The translations under genes were made by a program, and so were the position numbers. From positions 1-6,434 of the forward strand of contig MHQO01000007.1 in assembly GCA_001820675.1 (NCBI GenBank): a stretch of DNA of 6,434 bases. Reading direction: 5' to 3'. The stretch comes from Candidatus Sungbacteria bacterium RIFCSPLOWO2_01_FULL_47_10 (GTDB lineage Bacteria; Patescibacteriota; Minisyncoccia; Sungbacterales; GWA2-42-14). Below are positions 1 through 4,431 of the stretch, piece by piece. Every line of letters begins with the position of its first letter. Position 1 is the first letter of the stretch. The notes under the pieces were generated by a model. It worked only from the letters and a program-made list of their open reading frames with translations, was not told the origin of the DNA and made no database searches.

Positions 1-146
1 ATTTGATACAAAAAACCCTTATTTTAAGCCAATGATTTTTCAAAAAAACGGCTAAAACCTTATTAAGCAACTGGTCTAATACTTTAAATGTCATAAATAA
101 CGGATAATAAAGTACTGGATTCCCGCATTCGCGGGAATGACGCGAT
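1..146. other. AT-rich intergenic flank downstream of tgt
   Basis: No gene is visible. The stretch is strongly AT-rich. It contains a loose direct repeat: about 12-34 and about 54-73 share the pattern AAAACC(C)TTATT..AAGC.AA, with small length differences. The copies are too short and imperfect to assign to a known element. The right end carries the REP-like hairpin listed separately. The end of a neighbouring gene may lie outside the window to the left. Confidence 0.5.
117..142. repeat. REP-like hairpin (ATTCCCGC ... GCGGGAAT) at the 3' end of tgt
   Basis: The sequence shows a perfect 8-bp stem, ATTCCCGC (119-126) and GCGGGAAT (131-138), around a 4-nt loop, flanked by CTGG on the left and GACG on the right. 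The minus strand reads CGTCATTCCCGC...GCGGGAATCCAG, a format known for short dispersed palindromic repeats; Neisseria dRS3 has the related core ATTCCC-N8-GGGAAT. It begins 9 nt past the tgt stop on the minus strand. It may therefore protect or terminate the tgt message, although no strong T-tract follows. Only one copy is in this window, so its repeat status is inferred from the pattern. Confidence 0.6.
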
Positions 147-1298
147 TTAAACTTCCCCTCGCTTAATCCTCTCGCGAATTTCGCGAACACAGTTATTGGT
201 AAAATAAAGGTTATGAATACTTGCAAGACGATAAAACAACAGCTCCTTTTCGCGAGCAAGATGCCAAAGATACGTGCGGGTAAAATTCTTGCACGTGTAA
301 CAATCGCACCCCTCTTCAATCGGCGAAAAATCTTCACGGTATTCGGCTTTTTGGATTGAAATCCTTCCGTTTTTTACATACAGCGTTCCATTTCTGGCTT
401 CCCGTGTCGGTGCTACGCAATCAAATGTATCAACGCCGCGCCTGATCGCTTTGGGGATGTCTTCGGGGTACCCGACGCCCAAAAGGTGCCGCGGTTTTTC
501 TTCGGGAAGCCGCTTGTTGATAAAATCAACAAGCTCCCACATGCGTTCTTTTGTTTTTCCCAAAGCCCCACCAAGGCCAAAGCCGTCAAACGGCATGCCG
601 GAGATCGCCCGAACGGATTCTTCCTTCAGGTCGTCCCATTCCCCGCCTTGAATGATGCCGAATATGGCCTGATCTTCTCGCGTTTTTGCTTCGAGACACC
701 GTTCCGCCCATCTATGGGTGCGCCCCATTGCCTCCGCCGAATATTCTTTTGACGCAAGGGGCGATGTGCATTCGTCAAAGGAAAAAATTATATCTGCGCC
801 GATCGCTTCCTGAATCTGAATTGATTTTTCCGGCGTTAATACCGTTCGCGTTCCGTCCGGCATGCGGAATACCACGCCTTCGTCCATAATTTTTATATAC
901 TGCGATTCTTTTACCGCTTCCGCCCGCACCATTTTCTGCAAATCCTCTCCCGGAAAAAGCGTCGAAGATCGGCCGATGTCGTGATCTTTCGAAAACCCCA
1001 AGCTGAACACCTGGAACCCGCCGGAGTCCGTCATGGTGATCCCGTTCCAGTTCATGAATCTCGAAAGTCCTCCCGCCTTACGGATTACATCATATGTTTT
1101 GGCGGCATAGAGGTGATAGGTATTCGCGAGAACCACACTTGTTCCGACCATCTCCAGATCGTCCGGACCAAGCGATTTTACGGATGCCTTCGTCCCGACC
1201 GTCACAAACGCCGGTGTTTCAATTCTGCCATGCGCCGTCTCTAAAACCCCGACCCGCGCCATGCTTGATTTAGATTTATGGGTGATTATAAATTTCAT
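147..1298 (-). CDS. tgt: tRNA-guanine transglycosylase (queuine tRNA-ribosyltransferase), divergent
   Basis: The product exchanges guanine 34 of GUN-anticodon tRNAs for preQ1 or queuine in the cytoplasm, the base-insertion step of queuosine modification. The 383-aa frame has the family landmarks: DSGGFQ with Asp91, FDEC with Asp175, QGG at 217-219, nucleophile Asp293 in FDCVAPTREARNG, and a zinc site Cys331, Cys333, Cys336, His362. Spacing from Asp293 through the zinc ligands matches Zymomonas Tgt (280, 318, 320, 323, 349). Two oddities stand out. About 30 extra residues lie between the Asp91 and FDEC motifs (around 103-133). The substrate loop reads GGALGKTK where Zymomonas has GGLAVGEG, so one residue is missing and Glu235 is replaced by Lys248. 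The ATG at 1298 fits the family N-terminus and has GAGG just upstream, with a tight 2-nt spacing. An in-frame TTG at 1334 would add 12 unconvincing residues. Confidence 0.95.
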   Translation of the reverse strand: MKFIITHKSKSSMARVGVLETAHGRIETPAFVTVGTKASVKSLGPDDLEMVGTSVVLANTYHLYAAKTYDVIRKAGGLSRFMNWNGITMTDSGGFQVFSLGFSKDHDIGRSSTLFPGEDLQKMVRAEAVKESQYIKIMDEGVVFRMPDGTRTVLTPEKSIQIQEAIGADIIFSFDECTSPLASKEYSAEAMGRTHRWAERCLEAKTREDQAIFGIIQGGEWDDLKEESVRAISGMPFDGFGLGGALGKTKERMWELVDFINKRLPEEKPRHLLGVGYPEDIPKAIRRGVDTFDCVAPTREARNGTLYVKNGRISIQKAEYREDFSPIEEGCDCYTCKNFTRTYLWHLAREKELLFYRLASIHNLYFTNNCVREIRERIKRGEV

Positions 1299-1379
1299 CA
1301 CCTCAACTGTACGACAATTCGGCCATAATCTCAATAAACCGTATTACAAACCATATTGCAGTTATTTCCTGCTATGGAA

Positions 1380-1395
1380 CGATTCGCGCGAATCG
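1380..1395. promoter_or_regulatory. 16-bp perfect palindrome in the tgt leader, possible operator
   Basis: CGATTCGCGCGAATCG reads identically on both strands. It sits 82-97 nt upstream of the tgt ATG, between the tgt start and the terminator of the convergently ordered upstream unit. A protein-binding dyad controlling tgt is one possibility. A persisting RNA hairpin is unlikely because there is no loop. I see no preQ1 riboswitch aptamer in this leader. A weak -10-like GATTAT (minus strand, 1325-1330) lies between it and the gene without a convincing -35. Confidence 0.35.
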
Positions 1396-1422
1396 GAGAA
1401 TGGTGGCAAAGACAAACTGGCC

Positions 1423-1454
1423 AAAATTAAAAACCGTACGCTTTATCGTACGGT
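1423..1454 (-). terminator. Intrinsic terminator of the nucleotidyltransferase-DUF1653 unit
   Basis: Read on the minus strand, an 8-bp perfect stem ACCGTACG/CGTACGGT with a 6-nt loop (ATAAAG) is followed at once by a T-rich tail, TTTTTAATTTT. This is the classic rho-independent layout. It lies 20 nt past the end of the broken DUF1653 frame. The plus-strand reading has no T-tract, so it works for minus-strand transcripts only. Confidence 0.85.
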
Positions 1455-1473
1455 AGGTCACGGGGACGATGAG

Positions 1474-1712
1474 TCAAAAAAGCGAAACATGCCGAAAACG
1501 CGGGTTGTGGTAGTTGAAGTCGGGACGGACGACGATTTCCGTAAAATTTTCAAGCGTCCAGTGGCATATGTCGCCAGCATGTTAACCGTAAAGCGGCGTG
1601 AAGTTTACAATCTTCTTTTCATCTTCAGTTCCCGTTGAAACAAAAAAACCAAATAACGGCCGCCTTTGAAGTGCTGATATATTCCCGGCTGGATTTCAGC
1701 CGTTACTGTCAT
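1474..1712 (-). pseudogene. Broken DUF1653-family small protein (frameshift plus nonsense codon)
   Basis: The ATG at 1712 overlaps the nucleotidyltransferase stop as ATGA, so translation would be coupled. The first 22 codons encode MTVTAEIQPGIYQHFKGG then RYLV, which is the opening of DUF1653 proteins (IKPGIYRHYKG.EY.V). At a run of seven T (plus-strand 1642-1648) the open frame departs from the family and stops at 1605-1607, giving only 35 aa. The -1 frame resumes the family pattern: STGTEDEKKIVNFTPLYG, then an in-frame TAA, then HAGDICHWTLENFTEIVV and NPRFRHV, ending at TGA 1474. Restoring one T and changing TAA to GAA or CAA gives a normal-length protein of about 78 aa. DUF1653 has no established function that I can state. 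Two independent lesions favour a real pseudogene over a sequencing error. The T run also forms a T-TTT-TTG slippery heptamer in the zero frame, but the TAA downstream argues against productive frameshifting. Confidence 0.8.
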
Positions 1713-2371
1713 GAATTTGCCATCCAGTCAAATTCAGATTTGACTTCCCGCCTTACGTCTTTCCACAATCTTCTCGGAAAACAACATTTCCCATCTTTAT
1801 GTCTTAACGACGGATACTCAAATTGAGCAACGGCGGGATTAAACCGAAGGAGAGGAATTTCACAAAATACTCTCCGATAAAAATCCTCAAACTTCTCTAT
1901 GCCTGCAAGTCGAGCTAAATAATCGCAATCATATAAAACCTGATATCCAACAAATATAAGATCAACCTTAATATCTTTCGGCCGTACGGGCACACCCATG
2001 CAAAGTTTTCGAATGATAGAAAGCAGGCCAAGAGAAAAATTATCTTCAATGAAGCCGCACCACCCCAATTGTCTCATTGTTTGATCGCAAAGGTGCGTCA
2101 AGACCGAATCACGACTTTCTGTCCGATGAGTCAAATCAAATCCCGAAGGATTATGATTAATGTGGCAGGTAAAATCTTTGTCAGCACCAAGTGTATGCAA
2201 CACGACCAAATCTATATCGCGCGCATCTTCAGATCTTGCCAAAGATCCTGTAAGGGCAACCAGGGAAACATTTTTTTCGCGAGAAAGAAGATATGCGAGA
2301 ACTTTTGCGTGATCAAGGAAAGGATCAATAAGTGCCCCATTATAGCGCTCAAGGTATTTTCTCTCTTCCAC
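1709..2371 (-). CDS. Minimal nucleotidyltransferase-fold protein (NTP_transf_2, polymerase beta superfamily)
   Basis: This 220-aa protein has the superfamily signature near its N-terminus: Gly42-Ser43 in ALTGSLARSED, followed by Asp52 and Asp54 in DIDLVV, which would bind Mg-NTP. Asp137 in KVDLIF is a candidate third carboxylate. The family transfers nucleotides to antibiotics, proteins or RNA; nothing here fixes the substrate. The C-terminal half (about 145-220) matches nothing I recognise and ends in a basic segment. The start is GTG, chosen because GAGGG lies 6 nt upstream; a nearby ATG at 2384 is out of frame. No HEPN-type partner adjoins it, which weakens a MNT/HEPN toxin-antitoxin reading. 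It is first in a two-gene unit with the DUF1653 remnant, which it overlaps by 4 nt. Confidence 0.8.
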   Translation of the reverse strand: MEERKYLERYNGALIDPFLDHAKVLAYLLSREKNVSLVALTGSLARSEDARDIDLVVLHTLGADKDFTCHINHNPSGFDLTHRTESRDSVLTHLCDQTMRQLGWCGFIEDNFSLGLLSIIRKLCMGVPVRPKDIKVDLIFVGYQVLYDCDYLARLAGIEKFEDFYRRVFCEIPLLRFNPAVAQFEYPSLRHKDGKCCFPRRLWKDVRREVKSEFDWMANS

Positions 2372-2406
2372 GGCGCGCCCTCATAAAAATGTAAACGAGC
2401 AAGATA

Positions 2407-2436
2407 AAAATAGCATATTGCCGCGCTGTTTGTCAA
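2407..2436 (-). promoter_or_regulatory. Sigma-70-type promoter for the nucleotidyltransferase gene
   Basis: On the minus strand there is a perfect -35 TTGACA (2431-2436), an 18-nt spacer and a -10 TATTTT (2407-2412). Transcription would start near 2400 and give a leader of about 30 nt that contains the GAGGG ribosome site before the GTG start. Confidence 0.7.
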
Positions 2437-2485
2437 TACTTAATTAATTTTTCTTTATTTTTTGCTGATATTTTGCCGACTGCTA

Positions 2486-3331
2486 TTATCTGACCTCGTA
2501 TATCACATTCACCATCACCCTCACTTCATTCTCCCCAGGCTCGATTGATGGCGCGGGTGCCGCCATATCTCCTCCTTTTCCAAACGCTTCCATGGTCCGC
2601 GGGTAATATATCGGCGGATATCCGCCCGACTCGGAAAATCCGGCAACGCGGACAATCCGGACACCAAGGTTTTTGAAAAGTTTTTTTGCCGATGCCCGGG
2701 CGTTTTCAACCGCGATCTTTTTTGCCTCATCTTTATATGTCGTCTTGTCATCAATCGTAAATGAAGGGCCGTGCACCTCGTTCGCGCCAGAAGACACTGC
2801 TCCGTCAAGAATCGTTCCCACGGAATCCAGATTTCTCACCTTCACCTGGAGCGTTGAAGTTATCTCATACCCCGCAATGACGGGCGGATCCCTCGGAGGA
2901 CACGGTAAAAAACCCAGAGGACACGGCCGGTTGTCGTATTGATACTGCGGATTTACATTATAATATGAGGTTTTTATATCCTTTTCTTCCACGCCGTTTG
3001 ACTTCAAAAACGCGACAACGGCATTATACTTTTCCGTATTGTCGGATTGCGCATCTTTCAGAAGCTTTGATTGGCTCCTAACGCCGATAGAAAGAGCCGC
3101 GATATCAGGCACAGCAAAGACGGATCCTTCTCCGGATACGGCTATTTGAAATGCGTCCGTTCTTTTCATGTCGCGCCATGTATCAACCGCGAGCGCGGCA
3201 TAGTATACCGCATATGCGGCAAAAAAAACCGTAACAAATAAAAATGCCGCAGAAAAAAGTCGCCGGATAAATTTTTTCTGCGCATCGGATAAATCTTGAT
3301 ATATCAACATCAGATTCTGCCATACGCACAT
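2486..3331 (-). CDS. SIMPL (DUF541) domain protein with N-terminal membrane anchor
   Basis: This 281-aa protein has a short charged N-terminus, one hydrophobic segment at about 26-49 (LFSAAFLFVTVFFAAYAVYY), and then a SIMPL domain to the C-terminus, probably outside the membrane. Family marks are the opening VSGEGSVFAVPDIAALSIGV (66-85), TSYYNVNPQY (121-130), GYEITSTLQVKVRNLDSVG (154-172), FTIDD (191-195), a helix rich in Ala and Lys (201-221), and the terminal VRVMVNVIYEV strand. A Cys/Pro-rich insert (NRPCPLGFLPCPPRDPP, 134-150) interrupts the domain. SIMPL proteins have been linked to oxidative-stress defence and to signalling complexes, but their molecular role is unsettled. The ATG at 3331 has GTGAGG 4 nt upstream; Met8 lacks such a site. 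I see no clear terminator before the next gene's promoter. Confidence 0.88.
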   Translation of the reverse strand: MCVWQNLMLIYQDLSDAQKKFIRRLFSAAFLFVTVFFAAYAVYYAALAVDTWRDMKRTDAFQIAVSGEGSVFAVPDIAALSIGVRSQSKLLKDAQSDNTEKYNAVVAFLKSNGVEEKDIKTSYYNVNPQYQYDNRPCPLGFLPCPPRDPPVIAGYEITSTLQVKVRNLDSVGTILDGAVSSGANEVHGPSFTIDDKTTYKDEAKKIAVENARASAKKLFKNLGVRIVRVAGFSESGGYPPIYYPRTMEAFGKGGDMAAPAPSIEPGENEVRVMVNVIYEVR

Positions 3332-3365
3332 GGTGCCTCACCCCCGATTGCGGCGTGTAACACAC

Positions 3366-3394
3366 CTTATGCCAATGGAAAGTTATGAAATTAA
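3366..3394 (-). promoter_or_regulatory. Possible promoter of the SIMPL gene
   Basis: On the minus strand, TTAATT (3389-3394), a 17-nt spacer and CATAAG (3366-3371) preceded by TGG make a weak extended -10 promoter. It lies between the upstream terminator and the SIMPL start, the only place such a promoter can be if that terminator works. Box matches are modest. Confidence 0.3.
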
Positions 3395-3424
3395 CATATA
3401 CTCACAGTATGCCTCATTTCATGT

Positions 3425-3457
3425 GTAAACAAAAGAGCTATGTATCCATAGCTCTTT
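3425..3457 (-). terminator. Intrinsic terminator containing the stop codon of the PIN-like gene
   Basis: An 11-bp perfect stem, AAAGAGCTATG (3432-3442) with CATAGCTCTTT (3447-3457), closes a 4-nt loop. On the minus strand it runs into TTTTGTTTA. The TAG stop (3438-3440) and the last codons of the PIN-like gene lie inside the hairpin, so the terminator is partly coding sequence. Confidence 0.75.
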
Positions 3458-3869
3458 CAATTTCTTTGGCTTTGTCTTCGAACCGTTTCATAATTTCTTC
3501 CGCCAAGAGCCCCCATTCGTGCCGTGATCGCTGTCTGAATGTTTCAATGATGACCCTGTTGTGCGCGGGGTGGTTTTTGCCGATATACTCCGAAATACCC
3601 AAATCGAGCGTACAAAAAAAACAAACAAAGGAAGGATACTGCATGTCGAGAACCCGTATAACATAGTTAAGAAGATCCGCGTCGTCCATGTCATGAAGGG
3701 TTTCGTCGGAATTAAAAATGCTCTTGCCCCTAAGCGGTACGAGTTTTGCCCTCTGTTTCAGTGTATGAAAATGGGGCACAAGGCGCCGCCATGGCATATT
3801 AACATCAAAAAAGATCACATACTTTTTGTTTGGCCTGCAACCGGTTTCGTCTTTCGCGGGGTCCGCCAT
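3438..3869 (-). CDS. Hypothetical protein, possible DUF5615/PIN-like fold
   Basis: This 143-aa protein is not securely recognised. Its layout resembles PIN-like DUF5615 proteins: an N-terminal beta strand ending in an acidic Asp-x-Asn (VIFFDVNMP, Asp22), a middle acidic helix (DMDDADLLNYVIRVL, 60-74), and a second strand with another acidic site (FFCTLDLGISEY, Asp89). These could form a metal-dependent nuclease centre. The C-terminal 30 residues form a charged amphipathic helix. The start at 3869 is preferred because GGGAG lies about 6 nt upstream. Longer in-frame starts exist at 3881 (ATG), 3920 (ATG) and 3923 (TTG), but the two longest would start within or at the edge of a terminator hairpin. 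No antitoxin-like gene is adjacent, so a VapC-type toxin role is not supported. Confidence 0.6.
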   Translation of the reverse strand: MADPAKDETGCRPNKKYVIFFDVNMPWRRLVPHFHTLKQRAKLVPLRGKSIFNSDETLHDMDDADLLNYVIRVLDMQYPSFVCFFCTLDLGISEYIGKNHPAHNRVIIETFRQRSRHEWGLLAEEIMKRFEDKAKEIERAMDT

Positions 3870-3920
3870 TGCGGCTCCCATTTTTGTTTTGTGAAAAAAA
3901 CTATCATCAGAGTAGCACAT

Positions 3921-3946
3921 CAAAAAACCCCCGTCCAGAGGTTTTT
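3921..3946 (-). terminator. Intrinsic terminator after the 68-aa gene
   Basis: On the minus strand, AAAAACCTC pairs with GGGGTTTTT (one G-T wobble) around TGGACG, and the stem runs into the T-tract. It begins 22 nt past the TGA at 3968. The plus-strand reading also ends in TTTTT, so it could act in both directions. It separates this gene from the PIN-like gene. Confidence 0.6.
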
Positions 3947-3967
3947 ATGACAATCATTCCTGCCAAA

Positions 3968-4174
3968 TCAATCAAACCGATTTTCTGCAATGTGTCTTTT
4001 TATCTCATCCGCAAGCATGTTGACGTGTTTTTCGTCGTCCTGTTCGAGAGAAGTCCACAACAAAGAACACGAACTGCAGTCTTTCGAAGCTCCTTTATAA
4101 TGATTCCGATATCGCCACAGCGCGTCGTTTTTCTCCGAAAGCGCGTGGACAAGATCATGATTCCAGTCTTTCAT
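3968..4174 (-). CDS. Small helical hypothetical protein, faint ferritin-like resemblance
   Basis: A 68-aa protein that I cannot name with certainty. It is probably two helices: HDLVHALSEKNDALWRYRNHY (about 6-26) and LLWTSLEQDDEKHVNMLADEIKRHI (about 38-62), joined by a linker with CxxC (DCSSCS). The EQDDEKHVNML segment recalls the carboxylate/His helices of rubrerythrin- or ferritin-like proteins, but a full ExxH pair is absent, so metal binding is a guess. The ATG at 4174 is the first usable start because TAG precedes it in frame. The ribosome site is weak (TAGG, 2 nt away). The start overlaps the stop of a tiny upstream frame as ATGA, so coupled translation is possible. Its own terminator follows. 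Confidence 0.6.
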   Translation of the reverse strand: MKDWNHDLVHALSEKNDALWRYRNHYKGASKDCSSCSLLWTSLEQDDEKHVNMLADEIKRHIAENRFD

Positions 4175-4292
4175 TGCCTACAGAAGCCATGCAAAATACA
4201 ACCGGCTATGCACCTGCGGACGCCGCGCGTGGCGCCGCCTTTCATTTGCGTAATCTGCTGTATTCGGCATTGTTTCCAAATACGTTTCTCAT
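4171..4292 (-). other. Two tiny open frames chained by ATGA overlaps upstream of the 68-aa gene
   Basis: On the minus strand, ATG 4292 opens a 16-codon frame (MRNVFGNNAEYSRLRK) ending at TGA 4242. That TGA overlaps ATG 4245, which opens a 24-codon frame (MKGGATRGVRRC, then IAGCILHGFCRQ) ending at TGA 4171. That TGA in turn overlaps the ATG of the 68-aa gene. Neither start has a good Shine-Dalgarno. They could be leader peptides feeding ribosomes to the main gene, a decayed N-terminal region, or chance. A GC-rich hairpin (GCGG-A-CGCC with GGCG-CCGC, 4216-4238) lies inside the second frame. Confidence 0.25.
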
Positions 4293-4300
4293 ACACAATG

Positions 4301-4323
4301 CTATTGTAAATAATTTACAATAG
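4301..4323. promoter_or_regulatory. Perfect AT-rich dyad between divergent genes, likely operator
   Basis: CTATTGTAAAT (4301-4311) and ATTTACAATAG (4313-4323) are exact reverse complements around a single base. A 1-nt centre suits a homodimeric DNA-binding protein rather than a terminator. The core TTGTAAAT-N-ATTTACAA superficially resembles Rex- or PerR-type boxes, but it matches neither consensus well enough to name the regulator. It lies 127 nt upstream of the 68-aa gene and 109 nt upstream of the DHH gene, so it could control either or both. No regulator gene is in the window. Confidence 0.5.
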
Positions 4324-4413
4324 AAGCACAACGTGTTCATATACAAAAACTATCCACAGCAGAGAATTGACCGGAATCTCCAACGGAGCTACCAGTGAAT
4401 AGGGAACCATGTT

Positions 4414-4419
4414 TATAAT
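4414..4419 (+). promoter_or_regulatory. -10 box (TATAAT) giving a near-leaderless DHH transcript
   Basis: A perfect TATAAT ends 12 nt before the ATG at 4432. Transcription would start around 4426, leaving about 6 nt of leader and no room for a ribosome site; none is visible upstream of the ATG. No good -35 is found at 16-18 nt spacing (the TTGACC at 4367 is too far away). Leaderless translation is the simplest reading. Confidence 0.45.
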
Positions 4420-4431
4420 TCATTTCTCGCT

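Noticed and set aside
1299..1422. preQ1 riboswitch in the tgt leader
   Set aside because: I could not find the small C-rich stem-loop with an A-rich tail of class I; the only strong element is a loop-free palindrome.
1261..1638. 125-codon open frame on the plus strand
   Set aside because: It begins antisense to tgt and runs across the tgt leader, the minus-strand terminator and the DUF1653 remnant. Its translation shows no family pattern, while the minus strand explains every part.
1474..1712. Stop-codon reassignment as an explanation for the TAA in the DUF1653 frame
   Set aside because: tgt, SIMPL and DHH genes end at TAA exactly where their families should end, and the known CPR recoding concerns TGA, which also serves as a stop here. 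The frameshift would remain unexplained.
1709..2371. MNT/HEPN toxin-antitoxin pair
   Set aside because: The nucleotidyltransferase is larger than typical MNT antitoxins, and neither neighbour has a HEPN Rx4-6H motif; the coupled gene is DUF1653-like.
2069..2386. 105-codon open frame on the plus strand
   Set aside because: Antisense to the nucleotidyltransferase, which has the motif, ribosome site and promoter.
4216..4238. GC-rich hairpin as a plus-strand terminator
   Set aside because: No plus-strand gene ends upstream and the tail CTTTCATTTG is poor; it lies in the leader of the minus-strand 68-aa gene.
3830..4309. 159-codon open frame on the plus strand
   Set aside because: It covers the PIN-like N-terminus, a terminator and the whole 68-aa gene in antisense. 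No ribosome site and an implausible residue make-up.
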